This document shows, one piece after another, positions 23,915 through 35,913 of a DNA stretch of 64,000 nucleotides (positions are counted from its first letter, which is position 1; each line of letters starts with the position of its first letter). This stretch comes from Orobanche coerulescens (lineage: Eukaryota > Streptophyta > Magnoliopsida > Lamiales > Orobanchaceae). A program made the position numbers and the translations under genes. The DNA is taken from positions 1,785,501 to 1,849,500 of the forward strand of contig CM065819.1 of assembly GCA_033398695.1 (NCBI GenBank), written 5' to 3'. The notes below the pieces were generated by a model. The model made no database searches. It was not told where the DNA came from and worked only from the letters and a program-made list of their open reading frames with translations.

Positions 23915-24653
23915 TAGGGGTGTTCATAACAGGTGCGGTTTTGAATACCAATTCACAGTGCCGGTTATGCGGGTAATGAAAAATTCGGCTCGTGACCCAA
24001 CCCGAAAAGTCAGGTACCCGAAAAAACGGGTACCCTATTTTTTCGGGTCGGGTCATAGGGTACCCGGCCCAAAATTTAATACAACTAATTTTAAATTTTT
24101 ATAAATAATTTGTAATTTTAATATAAATTTATTTTAGAATTTATATATAAATTAATTCCCCAAGTACTAAATACATTATAAATATTTTCCGTACAATAAG
24201 TAAATTTCAAAACTAACTAAATTTTTTTTATATATATCATTTTTTTATTATATAATTATGCTTAATTCAATATTCAATTATATATATGAAAGAATATATA
24301 ATTTTTTATTTAAAGATTTTATCTTCTTGTAAATTTCCAAACTAGTGAGAATAAATACTATTAGTGAAAATACATTCTCATATTAAATATAATTCATATT
24401 ATTTGAAAGATAAAGTTTCATATAATTACAAATTAAATAATTAAATTTATAAAAAAAATTAACCTTTAAAAAATAATCGGGTTTTCGGGTACCCGAATGT
24501 ACACAACAAGTCGGCCCATGACCCAGCCCGATTATATGACTTTTTTCCGGATCGGGTACCCGGCCCGAAAAAATTTTAAAAATTTTAAAAATACCCAGAA
24601 TATTTAGTTCGGGTCATCGGGTAGTTTGGGTCGGGAATTTTTGAACACCCCTA
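23915..24653. mobile_element. Non-autonomous hAT element (739 bp)
   Basis: Terminal inverted repeats TAGGGGTGTTC ... GAACACCCCTA are flanked by the 8 bp duplication ACTGACAT (23907-23914, 24654-24661). The 8 bp duplication and TAGGGGTG ends are typical of plant hAT elements. Subterminal DNA is rich in GGGTACCCG and CGGGTCGGGT words in both orientations; the centre is very AT-rich. No transposase is encoded. It sits in the Cop-1 protease and excising it with one duplication restores phase. Confidence 0.92.
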
Positions 24654-25511
24654 ACTGACATAGGATCACTTCTTTTGGGTTTAGAATTCGGCTTTGTTTT
24701 GACTTTAGAAGATGTACTTGTTTTGCCCAAGGGGCAAAAAAACATTGTATCCATTCCGGTCAAGGATCGGAAAGGCTTTTCATTTTTCATTGGTGATGGT
24801 TCCTGCAAAATTTATTTTAGAAATAAACTAGTGGGCACTGCTACATTGTTAAATGAACTGTATCATCTAAACCTCAATAACAAAGTCGTTGTGAATACTA
24901 TAACTAGGAAGCGTGGTAGGGATGAAACTAATCAAGTTTTGAAATGGCATCTTAGACTTGGTCATGTTGGTCAGACCATGGTTTAAAAAATGAAAAAAGA
25001 TGGACTTATGGGTCTATTGGGATCGGATCTTTTTCCTACTTGTGAATCTTGCCTTAAAGGCAAAATGACCAAGTCCCCCTTCAGAGGGACTTTTGAAAGA
25101 GCCGCTGATAAACTAGAATTAATCCATACTGACATATGTGGTGATTTGGAAGCAGCACGTGATGGATATCAGCATTTCATTACGTTTACACATGATCATA
25201 CTAGGTATGGTTACGTATACTTAATGAAACATAAATCCGAGGCATTTGAAAAATTCCAGGAATTTAAGGCCCTAGTCGAAAAACAAACTGTTAATCATAT
25301 CAAAGCACTTCGATCGGACCGAGGTGGCGAGTATATGAGTGCGGAGTTTGACGAGTTCCTAAAGGAACATGGAATATTATCACAACTAACACCTCCAGGT
25401 ACTCCTCAGTTAAATGGTGTGTCAGAAAGAAGGAACCGGACCTTGTTGAACATGGCCCGTTCTATGCTGGGATATACTGACTTACCGATTTACCTGTGGG
25501 GTATGCACTCC
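24654..25511 (+). pseudogene. Cop-1 protease end, pre-integrase and integrase core
   Basis: Reads through the protease C-terminus (LEDVLVLPKGQKNIVSI), then the HHCC zinc-binding domain (WHLRLGHV ... CESCLKGKM) and the rve catalytic core. The three acidic residues appear in HTDICG, RSDRGGEY and NGVSERRNRT. Integrase joins new element DNA to the chromosome. One in-frame TAA (about 24984) interrupts the pre-integrase, and a frameshift near 25495 follows YLWG. Confidence 0.88.
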
Positions 25512-27013
25512 TGACTGGTGCTTATATCTTGAACAGATGTCCTTCCAAATCCGTTCCTAAAACTCCACATGAGATGTGGGAGGGCAGAAAACTAAGTCTT
25601 AATCACATTAGGATTTGGGGATGTCCCGACTATGTCAAGAAGACTAAGGTGGAAAAGTTGGAAGCGAGGTGTGTAAAGTGACGTTTCATTGGACTCCCAT
25701 CTGGGACGAAGGGTTATCTATTCTACATGCCCGAAGATCGAAAGATCGTTGTTGCTTTGCAAGCACACTTCCTGGAAGATGAGTTCATTCACGAAGGCGG
25801 AGATGGTAGAAGTATTTCTTTGGAAGAATACAATGAAACTCCTCAGGAGACACCTGTGCAAGAAATTGGAACCGAATCTTCTGAAACACAAGTACAACCA
25901 CCTCGTAGGTCTAGTAGGGTGTCTCATTTTCCTGAGAGGTATGGCCTTGTGCACTTGGAGGAGCTGGGTCTCCATGAGGTTCCAAGTGATATCCAAGAAA
26001 CCGACCCAACGACCTATGACCAAGCGATGGTGGATGTAGACTCCGCGAAATGGCGTGAAGCTATGGAAGCTGAGATAGACTCGATGCATGTCAATCAGAT
26101 CTGGACTCTAGTAGACCGCCCCAAGGGCATAGTGCCTACTGGGAACAAGTGGATCTATAAGAGAAAGACTGATGGTGATGGCAAGGTTGACGCCTATAAG
26201 GCCAGGCTTGTGGTAAAGGGTTATACCCAGAAGGAAGGGATCGATTACCACGATACCTTATCGCCCGTAGCTATGATCAAGCCTATTCGCATGATACTTG
26301 CTATAGCTGCCTACCACAATTATGAGATATGGCAAATGGACGTGAAGACGGCTTTCCTTAATGGATTCCTAGAGGAGCAGCCTAAAGGCTTTGTGTCCGA
26401 GGTCGATATTCAGAAAGTGTGCAAGCTTCAGCGTTCCATTTATGGACTGAAGCAAGCTTCGCGTAGTTGGAACCTTCGTTTTGACGAAGCAGTCAAAGAG
26501 TTTGACTTCGTGCAAAATGAAGAGGAACCTTGTGTATACAAGAGGGTTGGTGGGAGCAAGATCGCATTCTTAGTACTATATGTAGATGACATTCTACTAA
26601 TAGGAAATGATGTGGGGATGCTCATTTCTGTGAAAGCTTGGCTTTCGAGTAATTTCTCCATGAAAGACTTGGGAGAAGCTACCTATATTCTTGGTATTCG
26701 GCTCTATCAGGATAGATCGAAGAGAATGATAGGTCTTTCCCAAGCCCTCTATATAGATAAAATCTTAAAGAATTTTAAGATGGATGATTCTAAAAGAGGG
26801 TTCCTTCCGATGCGACATGGAATAAAACTCTCCTCGAAGATGTGTCCTCAAAGTGAGGAACAACGAAAGGAAATGAGTAATATACCATATGCTTCGGCCG
26901 TGGGTAGCCTTATGTATGCTATGTTGTGTACGAGATCTGACATTGCGCATGCTGTAAGCGTGGTAAGTAGGTTTCAGGCAAATCCAGGTAGGGAACATTG
27001 GACTGCCGTATAG
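25496..27013 (+). pseudogene. Cop-1 integrase C-terminus and reverse transcriptase (RVT_2)
   Basis: Frame +1 to the previous segment. Integrase C-terminus ILNRCPSKSVPKTPHEMWEG, an in-frame TGA at 25679, then a linker rich in Glu, Pro and Thr. The RT starts near 26050 (WREAMEAEIDSM). Motifs include KARLVVKGYTQ, DVKTAFLNG, YGLKQASR and the catalytic YVDD at about 26579-26590. Bridge and early RNase H (YASAVGSLMYAMLCTRSDIA) follow. A stop at 27011 ends the frame. RT copies element RNA into DNA; the catalytic motif is intact here but the protein is not. Confidence 0.92.
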
Positions 27014-27295
27014 AATGTTGTCAAGTACTTAAGAAGGACTAGAGATATAGTTCTGATGTATGGCAGTGGAGAACTGAATGTGATGAGATTCACTGATTCA
27101 GACTTCCAAGAACAGAAAGACGATTCGATGTCTACTTGTGGCTACATATTTACTCTTAATTGAGGAGCAGTATCTTAGCGTAGCGCCAAGCAAAGCGCGA
27201 CTGCTGATTCCACCTTTCAGGCTGAGTATCAAGCAGCCTCGGAGGCTTCTAAGGGTTCTGGATTAAGAAGTTTCTGGGAGAACTTCAAGTGATAC
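27014..27295 (+). pseudogene. Cop-1 RNase H, first part
   Basis: Continues in frame after TAG: VVKYLRRTRDI, then FTDSDFQEQKDDSMSTCGY (RNase H strand with catalytic Asp), then stops near 27163 and 27177. It is cut at 27295 by Gyp-3 (GATAC). Confidence 0.8.
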
Positions 27296-27830
27296 TGTAA
27301 TACCCGTAATTTCGATTTCCGGTAATTTCTTTTTTTAGCGGAAATCCATTTTGACGACTCGTTCATGACCGTTTCGTCATTTAGAGAATGATTAATTCTA
27401 CACTTTTTGTCATCCGAGTTCGTTTCGGTGCCGTTTTGTTGAGTTCCGTGCTTTTTAGCGACTTTTCCGCACTTGAGTTCGATTCTTGCGAATCTCGTTC
27501 AAAACTGCTGTTTCGAGTTTCCCGTAAGTCCGTTTAACTTTGTTAGATGTGTTGTGAACTTCGGTTTGGTTATTCGATCACGTATCGTGATTTTCGGGCA
27601 TTTTGGGCCATTTTCATAATTTCCCAAAGTTTGGGGTAATTACTTTTCGTTGTCGAATTTCGAGCCTTCGGGTGGTCGGAATCGTGTGTTCTCTTAGTGC
27701 TCAAATTCATCTTTGCGAGTACTTCGTAACCGTATCTTCAATTCGTATTCAAGTTCGGGTTTCGGGGTCGTTCGGGCCGTCGGAGTTGGCCCCGGCCGAG
27801 TCATGGCCGGCATCTAGACCAGTGCCGATC

Positions 27831-28014
27831 GCCGAGTTACGCCGTTAGTGCTCGGCGATTACGACGTAAGGCCGATTACGCACGTAAGGCCCTCGGCCGT
27901 AACGCATTTAACGTTTCCGGCATTTCTAGGCAGCGAGTTCGGCCATGGCCGGTTACGTACGTAAGCCATGGCCGGTTACGTACGTAAGGCGGCCGGCAGT
28001 CAGCCTATTTAAGG
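27831..28014 (+). promoter_or_regulatory. Gyp-3 5' LTR palindrome array and TATA box
   Basis: Repeats of GGCCGGTTACGTACGTAAGGC-like words (TTACGTACGTAA core) with GCCATGGC palindromes lie directly upstream of CTATTTAAGG at 28005. The 3' LTR copy is 37580-37760. Confidence 0.7.
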
Positions 28015-28593
28015 CCAGCAGACGTTTTCTTCAGTCTTTTCTCACTCGTTTTTCTTCTCTTCCGCGACTGGGGATGTGTTGATCATGGAGAGATGTTGTT
28101 GGACCACATATCCACAAAGTTCTTTAGTTTCTAACATCAATCAATCATCCCATAACCTCCTCCGATCTACCGAATCAGGTCATATTTCCTAGAAATCTAA
28201 TTTTGGGGATTTTGGGTATTTTGTTCGATTTCGTCCGTTTAATCCGATTTAACTTAGGATTATGATGGATTGATGATTATTTAGATGTATTATATCATTT
28301 CCCTTTTTATTCCATGGTTGGATCGTATCGATTCGTTGTTTTGGTCGAGTTCTTGATCAACGCCTTGAAGGTGTCCGGTAGAATGTCTTAGAGGGGTTTT
28401 CGGACGTTCTACGATTATTCTTCCTCATGTGATCGTTGATTAATTGATTATATGATGTTAGGGTCGAGTTTCTTGTGAAGAAACCATGTCGAACCCTTCC
28501 GTTCGTTGTCGTCTTCCTTTTCGATAGCATCGGGCGTTTCGAAGCTTTCCGGTTGAGCTGTGTTCGTCGGGATACTTGCGTGCAGATTTTAAG

Positions 28594-29696
28594 GCAAGTA
28601 ACTTGTCCATATAATTCTTGTTTTATGGATATGATAATTAGTGATCGTCTCCTTGTGTTTATTTGATCGTTTGAATTGAACTTTCAAAAGATTCGGTTTA
28701 GCCTTGTTAAAGGCTTGCTTTCAAAATGCGTGTGTTTTGTGAATGGTGTGGTTTGAGAATTACTATGTGAACTCTATGGATATGTTTGGTGTTGATGTTG
28801 CACTTGATATTGCGTGTGGATGTATATTATTTTATTTCGGTGCGTTGTGGTTTGATGTGGTGTTTTGCTAAGTGTTTGATGCCTCTGGGTGAATTGTTTG
28901 AATATATGTGTTGTATTGTACTGTGTGTGAATGTATGGATGTGGGTGGGGCCTACGGTGGCACATGGCATGCGATCATGTGGCCAGGATGCAACAAGTGA
29001 TTGGTCCAACCGTGAGAGCCTAATAAAAACTACGGTGGCACATGGCATGCGATCATGTGGCCAGGATGCAACAAGTGATTGATCCAACCGTGAGCGCCAA
29101 AGATAATCTACGGTGGCACATGGCAGGCGATCATGTGGCCAGGATGAAACAAACGATTGATCCAACCGTGAGATGTGTGTGATTTGTTTCGCTAGCCAGC
29201 TCGGGAGGGTCCTTCGAGGCCTCAGGTGGGATGTCTGTGGTGGCGTCCCGGTCCTAGGCGATATGCGTGCGTGATTATGTTTCGTTGATTTTATGTCCGT
29301 TGAGGACATGTGATGTTGGGCTCTGACCCTGTAAATTGTTGGTGGTTTCCTATTTGCGAAAACAAAACCTTTGGGCTGTGACCCTGTTGATTTTGGAAAG
29401 ACAAGGATTTGATAATCCTAAATTATTTTCTATTAAAACTCCCGAGGGTATTTTAAACCATTTTGCAAACCGTTCTCGTTAATTATGATCTTTCGGATTT
29501 GGAAAGTTTTACTCAAACTCTTGCCTTGGGAAGTATTCATTTCATTGTATTTGAATCTTTGAGGATTCCTGGTTATTGTTATTCTTGGAACTTGAATTAT
29601 ATGGCTCGTATTTGCACTTTGTTCTTGCACTAGCAAAACAGTGGAGTTTTGCTAACCCCCGAGTATTCGGGGGGTGGATGTCTGTATTGCATTCAG
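28594..29696 (+). other. Candidate GC-AG intron in Gyp-3 5' LTR
   Basis: AAG|GCAAGTAAC at 28594; TTTTGCTAAC branch-like site at 29648-29656; hairpin CCCCCGAGTATTCGGGGG; acceptor TGCATTCAG|GTTT ending 29696. The 3' LTR repeats it at 38340-39442 with GAG|GCAAGTACC and the same acceptor. Confidence 0.45.
28953..29173. repeat. 78 bp tandem repeat in Gyp-3 5' LTR, 3 copies
   Basis: Units start TACGGTGGCACATGGCATGC at 28953, 29031 and 29109 (last one partial). The same array is at 38699, 38777 and 38855 in the 3' LTR. It falls inside the candidate intron. Confidence 0.92.
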
Positions 29697-30029
29697 GTTT
29701 TGGAGCAGAGCACAGGGTCGGCATGAAGGATGATGAAAGATGAACGATACTAATCACACGAGGACCCGTTGATGTCGTATTGGTTTAGTTGTATTTTATT
29801 TCCGCAAGATTTTTTCCGTTATGCGGAGCATTTTGTATTCGACCCCTGCGTGGGCATGTAATGTGTTAGAGTTGTATGTTTTTATTGAAAGGCCAAATCG
29901 GTCTACTGAGTCTTTTTAGCCTTAAAGGCATTATCGAGTTGTTCGTTTGTTGTTACCAGCCTGGTAGATCCTTGAGGAAAGGTTCTACGGCGTGTAATAT
30001 CCCTGAGCGGATTGGGGGTGTTACATAAA

Positions 30030-30041
30030 TGGTATCAGAGA
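30030..30041 (+). other. Gyp-3 primer-binding site (initiator tRNA-Met)
   Basis: TGGTATCAGAGA, four bases after the LTR end; complementary to the 3' end of initiator tRNA-Met over at least 11 bases. Confidence 0.88.
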
Positions 30042-31500
30042 TTAGGTTGTGGAAACCTAGGTTGTCGGGTCAAGTCGTGTTGTTTGAGTCTTGTTTCATC
30101 GGATTTTATCTGACTGAGTCGTGTCGCGACGCGTCGTCTGAGTTTGTTGGTCGTGATTAGTATCGTGGGCGATCATCATCTTCGTGCGACCTGTGGATGT
30201 AAGTCTCCCTTCTTTGTGTTGTGCTTCGTGTGACACGAGCTATTTTTATGATTATTTGTTAAGTGACGGAATCCTCTTATGGATTTTGATTTCGTGATAT
30301 GTGGTTATTTGACTCTAATATTTCGTTCATATGAGGAGTAGTGTTGCTGGATTGTGCATGTTGAACTGTATTTCTTTTATCCGCTGCGTGAGTTCTTTTG
30401 TAATGACTTTCGGTATTTTACCGACTGAGTTTTATTTCGAAAACCGATTCCCTTAACCGAGTTTTTGGCATTATGGCCTTGATCGTTTTGGCGAAATTCT
30501 TATGACGGTATTTAGTATTTTGTAAATGGCTTTTGTGAGTTTTTGAAATATTACCGTCATCGGCCTTTTTGGCGTTTTTGTAAATGGTTTTTAGCCTGGT
30601 GGGTTCCGGCGTGGGACCCACGGCGCTATATGTTCCGTGTAATTACCTGAAATTTTTGGGCATTCTAGCCCAATGAATTATCTTTGAAAACCTTGAGTAT
30701 CTTAGAAAATAAATTTCGAGACGTACTTTTAAAATGAATTATTTTCTCGTGGTACGTCCAAGGTGCCACAATATGTTTCAAAAATTTTCTACCTCGAGGA
30801 CCCAAAATGTTTTGAGATATTTTCAATGTTTTATAAACACTTTTACTTAGACCCGAGGGTCGAATATTTTTGAAAGTTTTTCACTAAAAGAAAGGTGTCC
30901 TCATTTTTGTTCAAACGCAAGATGATTTTCAAAGTCTCGATAATGGTGTTTGTACTACTTTTTGTAAAATGATACTCAAGATCAACTGGTATTTCCAAAC
31001 TGTTTTCAAAAGGTGGTTTTCGTTTTTAAAACCCATCATTTCCTGCTTGTGGTCAGAAAAAGTGTGTATGATGTCGGTATTGTTGTTAGGGTGTTAGCCC
31101 TCCGAATTGTGATTGAATTGATGGTGTGAACGTTGAGTCGTTCGCCACGCATATGTTTTGTTAGCCCTTTGTGTGAGGTGTGATGACGATCTTTAACGTT
31201 GTCATTTCGTGGTGGCTTGCATGTTATCGCTCCTTTGGGAGCTGTTAAAGCTTGGGTTTGTACGTTTGTGTACATGTGTGATTGTTTCATGATGTTTGTA
31301 ATTATGTGCTGGTTATTGTTCGGGCCGTTGAGGTCGCCGAACGATACCGTCGTTGCTGTAGTGTTTGTGTGTATTACTTTACGATGGTAATCGTTGTATA
31401 TGATATGTGTTATGATTCGTTGTTGTGCTGAGTTGGCATCTCCTCTATGTTGTTTTGCGACGTTATGCCCCATTGTATCTAGCATTTGTATTTTCGGTAT
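30042..31500 (+). other. Gyp-3 internal region, non-coding
   Basis: AT-rich, full of stops in all frames. It occupies the place of leader and gag N-terminus, but no Gag core is recognisable. Confidence 0.55.
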
Positions 31501-31625
31501 GCCGAGCCGAGGTGTTTCAACCGTGATATGCCGGGGCATGCACGTGTAAATTGTCCTTCTCGTCGGTAACACATTTCAAGTGTGGACTCGAGGGACACCG
31601 AATTCAATTTTGCGGGTGGCTCCGA
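31501..31625 (+). pseudogene. Gyp-3 gag zinc-knuckle remnants
   Basis: Two knuckle-like runs: CFNRDMPGHARVNC (second Cys replaced by Arg) at about 31510-31551, and FKCGLEGHRIQFC at about 31580-31610 in a shifted frame. No longer enclosing open frame survives. This is the only coding trace in Gyp-3. Confidence 0.55.
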
Positions 31626-31736
31626 GACTTTCGGAGTTCGCGCTTCAGCGCAGTTATCAGAATCGGCTTTGAGGGGCCTTTGAAGGATGTTTCTGTCGGT
31701 TGCTTGTTGTGTCGTCACCTTGATTTCGTTGTTGTG

Positions 31737-31790
31737 AGTTTTGGGGACGACACTTCTTTTATAAGAGGTCGAATATAATACCCGTATTAT
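31737..31790 (+). other. Internal decayed copy of the Gyp-3 3' junction
   Basis: GTTTTGGGGACGACACTTCT, then TTTATAAGAGGTCGAATATA and ATACCCGTAT, resembles the real stem-loop, polypurine tract and LTR start at 32557-32605. It lies about 800 bp inside the element, as a similar motif does in Gyp-1. Confidence 0.5.
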
Positions 31791-32556
31791 TTTTGGCTTC
31801 TGCATTTTCTCTTTCTCAAGTCTACCGACTCGCTCGTGTTCGTTGATATTTTCTGAGCTTGTCCTGCCCCTTGCTTTTGTTGATCGAACGAGTGTGGTAT
31901 TGTTTCGGAATAACTCGTTTGTTGTTGTGATTTTTCAATTGCTATTCCCTTTCCTGTGGATCTTATGTGAATGCACATCTTGTTGTTTTCACCGGATCAT
32001 GTTTTGTCTCGAGTCGAGATGTGAACCTCGGAGTTGTCGGTTGAACCTTATTGTTTTTCGTGATCCGAACATGATTGTTCGATTTTTGTTGTCTCGATCG
32101 TTATGGTTCGATCGTTTGATTGTTCGGTTTTTGTTGATCTCGTCTCATGATTGTTGAACATTTAGACTCCTTCGTAATTCCCTTAAGTTCGGGAAATTAG
32201 TCTCGTTTTCGATCTTCCAACCCTTGGGCGGTGGAATTCTGTATTTGTTCAACGATTGGCTCGCGTTTTGATTGATGTACCGTTGGGTTGGTCAGTCATA
32301 TTGATTTTCGTTCGTTATGTTTTGTGATTGTTCGGATAATTGACTTGACTATATTATCCGTTTGATGACGCTTGTCACTTGTTGGTTTTATTATGTTTCT
32401 ACCGGTGGCATTATGTTGGTCGTCGTGGAGCGTGTTTTCACGCCGTATATTCCTTTGTGTTGCTTGTAACATTTCGCCGATGGGCGTAAGTTACGCGCTT
32501 CTTGTGTATCTCGTTGAGTTTTTCCTAGCAGGATATTTCTTCTCCCTACTTGTCTT
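31791..32556 (+). other. Gyp-3 internal region before the polypurine tract
   Basis: T-rich, without a coding frame or other motif that I can identify. Confidence 0.5.
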
Positions 32557-32593
32557 AAGTTTCGGGACGAAACTTCTTTTAAGGAGGGTAGAA
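32557..32593 (+). promoter_or_regulatory. Gyp-3 polypurine tract with stem-loop
   Basis: AAGTTTCGGGACGAAACTT (perfect 8 bp arms) followed by CTTTTAAGGAGGGTAGAA and the LTR start TGTAATACCC. Confidence 0.85.
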
Positions 32594-32693
32594 TGTAATA
32601 CCCATAATTTCAATTTCCGGTAATTTCTTTTTTTCGGCAGAAGTCCGTTTTGACGACTCGCTCATGACCGTTTCGTCATTTCGAGAATGATTA
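32594..32693 (+). repeat. Gyp-3 3' LTR, first 100 bp
   Basis: Matches 27296-27395 and is then interrupted by Trg-1 after GATTA. Confidence 0.92.
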
Positions 32694-33792
32694 TGTTGTT
32701 GCCCGAAATATTTATCCGAAGATGAAATACTGCTGGAATGGACGGACAACAAACAAGGTTGCGGGAGCACTTCCGAGGGGGTGTGAATAACATAAGATTT
32801 TCCGAGTTTGTTAGGCCCGGGCTTGAATGCTCTCGCGAGATATTATTAATACAAATATTCGTGGATACAAGTATTAATGCGAGAATCTAAGTACAATGAG
32901 TGTAAAGAGATCCTATTATCCAGCTCTTGAGCGAAGCTTTGGTGTTCTTGCTCTTGGCCGATCGTCTTCTGTGTGAGAGAGGCTGAGAGAGAAGAAGGAA
33001 CCGATAGATAGCTGTTGCCAAGAGTAGGAGAAAGCCAAGTTGTGTGTATTGCTTCTGTATTGTGCGTGAATAGCGAGAATTCCAGAGAGTAAAAATTCGG
33101 TCCCTGGACAAGTGCAGGCAACCTTCTATTTATAGGAGAATAGATGCCTTGTTTCCTGGCGGGCGGTCGCCTTTCGGCCAATATAACAATGGGGCGATCG
33201 TCTTTAAGTCACATGGGATGTCTGCCTAAAGTCCAAGGTAGCTGCTGGCAGCCAGCTGTGCGGTCCAATGAGGAGCCAGCACGCGTCCGGAGTTGCTGTC
33301 ACAGGTGGTCCTACTGACACCTTTCGGCGGGCCTGTCGGCTGGTGGAAAGATGCTGACAGGCTGTGGTCAACGATCCGTGAAATGCGGATCTTGTCTTGG
33401 CTCTGCACATGGGTTCTGTCCTGAGCTTCGGCCATTACCGACTGGATGACCATCGGCTTCGAGCGGCATGAGGCGGTCGTCATTGGTCGGTCACCAGGGG
33501 TCGGCATCGGTCGGTCGCCAAGAGTCGATCAGCAAGTACGAGAGATGATCGTCTGCTAGTCGGCCACCAGGAGTCGATCGCCAAGCACCGAGAGACGATC
33601 GTCTTAGATGTCGATCGCTAGGCACCCGGACTTGTCCTGGGACCTTCGGTCGGCCGATCTATCTCGGCTGCTCGGCTATGGCTAGGTCGCCTAATCTCTG
33701 GTCGGCAGTTCGGCCTCGGCTGCTCGGCTATGGCTAGGTCGCCCGATCTCTGAGGCGATTGCCGGTCGGAGAGTATAATTCTCGACACAACA
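32694..33792 (-). repeat. Trg-1 3' LTR (1.10 kb)
   Basis: Near-identical to 36041-37133. It contains a duplicated CTCGGCTATGGCTAGGTCGC segment near 33670-33750 and many GATCG words. Confidence 0.93.
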
Positions 33793-33812
33793 ATTGTCCC
33801 CCATCTTGCTCC

Positions 33813-34695
33813 GATGTTGAAGACATGGGGCGAGGTGGTTCTTGTTGGCGATCGTGTAGGATGAGGACGGGCGATCCGCTGAGCTGACTCTGGATTCGGA
33901 CTTGGGTGATTCGGTCGATTGGCTAGCTATCTTTCGGCCTTGTACCTGCAAAAACAACATTGGCCGATCCCTCGTAGAAACTTGATTGTTTCGTCGCTGA
34001 GGAACCGTGCACAGTCGCGGAGTTCGATGGACCGACTCCATGACCGTGTCTTGTGCACGAACGACATTGACTGTCTTGTGACTCATTTTATTGTGAGGGT
34101 CCTCTGTTAGGCTGCGCCTCGCCTCGTATTTAAACGAAGGGTGTGCGGTCTTGGTCTAGAGGAGTCCTTGCGCGGGGCGTCGTCGGATTATTCAACTCCA
34201 CTTTCGCGGCTTGTTAGCTCTGCTTCCACCTCGGCCCGCCATGAAGATGGCAAACCTCGACGGTGTACGTTGAGACGGGGGTAGTGACGCGTCGCATTGT
34301 CCAGGTTCACCATGTTAGATTATGAACCTTTGAGGGCGGGCGATCGTGTCCACTGATTAGTTTTGGAGGGCCCTCAGACTACGCCGGCCTCGTATTTAAA
34401 CGAAGGGCGGGCGATCTTGGCCCAAAGGGACCTTGCATGGCCGAAGCAACCGGTTCCATCGACTACCAGGACCATGGTTGTATGTTGTGCGGTGGAGGCG
34501 ATCTCGTGCCTTAGTCCATCATGTTAGATGGTGAACTGTAGATGGCGAACGAGTCCTACGGTTTTGGTGATGTTGCTTGATAATGGCGATCGGGCTGGAA
34601 GACTGGTGATCGTCGCTCGGCTGCCGATCGCGTTATTCATAGGTTGATATCGGCGATCGGGCTGGAGATCGTCGTTCGGTCGCCGATCGCGCTGC
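33813..34695. other. Trg-1 3' non-coding region with an imperfect duplication
   Basis: No credible gene. A segment with CCTCGTATTTAAACGAAGGG occurs at about 34119 and again at about 34391, with related sequence on both sides. This suggests an old tandem duplication of about 270 bp. Confidence 0.5.
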
Positions 34696-35913
34696 TCAGA
34701 GGCCAAGAAGAAACCTTTGCCTGGCCAGAAAGTCTGCGGCCTTAGCTCGGAAGATTGCGTAGGTCGGGGGTGGGTCTTTCGTAAGATGCCTGAACATAGG
34801 CGAAAGACCATAGAATCCTCCTAAGACCGTGTAGAGGGCGATCTCATCGCTTATGGGTTCGTCGTTGAGGATGATCTCGTCTACCCGGTCGATGTAGTCC
34901 GAGTCGGACTCTTCTTCCCCTTGCTTGATTCGCATCATGCGATGGGGACCTTCTGGCCGAGCGACCCTGGTGGCGAAGTACGCTGTGAAGTCGGTCGCCA
35001 GTTGGTTAAAGGAGCCGATGGACCGAGGCGGCAACGAGGTGTACCACCTGTGGGCAAGGTCGTCCAGCGTCAGAGGGAACATTCGGCACCTGGTCGCGTC
35101 TGATGCCCCACACCCGGCCATGTAGATATTGAACTTGCTCAGGTGTGTTTTGGGGTCTGATCTCCCCTCGTACAAAGGTGTTTGCGGGGGAGCGATCTAG
35201 TGCTGCACGGGGGCGAGCTCGATGTGGACCGCGAGCGGCTCGCTCGGCTCGGCGATCTTGCTCTTGGCGCCTGCCCCGGACACCATGAGCGCCTTCATGT
35301 CGTCGAGTTGGCGTTGCATCGCGGCCATCGCTGTAGCATGGTCGCTCTTGGAGCGGGAGCCGAGGCGATCGTGCACCAATCTCCTGACTCCGCTGCTGCC
35401 GACCTCGGCTATTTGGCAAGGGGGAGCCAGACGGCTGGGCTGCCTTCTGGGAGTCGGATAGGCCGAGCTCCTGGTGACGGACTCGAGTTCCGTCGTCTCG
35501 TGGCTGGGGCCGGACTGCCCCGGTCGCCAAGATGGGTCGCTGCCGAGGCAATCGAAAACAGAGGTGCCCCGGCTGGCGAGTGCCTCTCCCTGCGAACGGG
35601 AGCCTCCTGGCGATCGCTCAGTCAGCAACGCCTTGAACTTTCGTTTGGTCCTCCGGCGGATGGCCGAGGGGGTGATAGCGGGAGGCGCGTCGAGAGCACT
35701 CCGTCGCTCCTGTAGGACGGCCATGGCCTCCTCGATTTGTTCTGTGGTTCGGAACTGATCGAGTGAGAGACTTGGGCCGGACCTCAGGGGCGGGATCGAG
35801 CGTCTCAGACCGTGGCGGCTACCCTCCGCCATCGGCTGTGGCTCGGACTGCGACGGAACGAGGCGTCTGGCGGGCTGGCCGGCGACTTTCTTCGACGCGG
35901 AGGCGGAAGACAT
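34696..35913 (-). pseudogene. Trg-1 gag with one amber stop
   Basis: Minus strand from ATG at 35913 (MSSASASKKVAGQPARR). The basic, Ser/Arg/Pro-rich N-terminal half (about 238 residues) ends at TAG (35197-35199). The same frame continues through YEGRSDPKTHLSKFNIYMAG, FPLTLDDLAHRWYTSLPPRS, FNQLATDFTAYFATR and SDYIDRVDEIILND to a stop at 34696. That second half is the retrotrans_gag (capsid) domain, closest in style to Tat-lineage elements. Apart from the single stop the frame is open for about 405 residues. No zinc knuckle is visible. Confidence 0.88.

Larger units (their letters stand above)
27296..30025 (+). repeat. Gyp-3 5' LTR (2.73 kb)
   Basis: TGTAATACCC to GGTGTTACA. It holds the palindrome array (27831-27993), TATA box CTATTTAAGG (28005-28014), GC-AG intron candidate (28594-29696) and a 78 bp tandem repeat (28953-29173). 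Confidence 0.93.

Noticed and set aside
27014..27295. Independent small gene after the Cop-1 RT
   Set aside because: It is the RNase H domain in the same frame after a nonsense codon.
28827..29309. 160-codon minus-strand frame with repeated RLDQSLVASWPHDRMP units
   Set aside because: It translates the 78 bp tandem repeat of the Gyp-3 LTR; no start context or family similarity.
30030..30041. tRNA-like match (TGGTATCAGAG)
   Set aside because: Only the 3' complement of initiator tRNA-Met is present; it is a primer-binding site, not a tRNA gene.
35182..35758. Plus-strand frames of up to 177 codons
   Set aside because: They are shadows of the GC-rich Trg-1 gag on the minus strand, which has a recognisable capsid domain.
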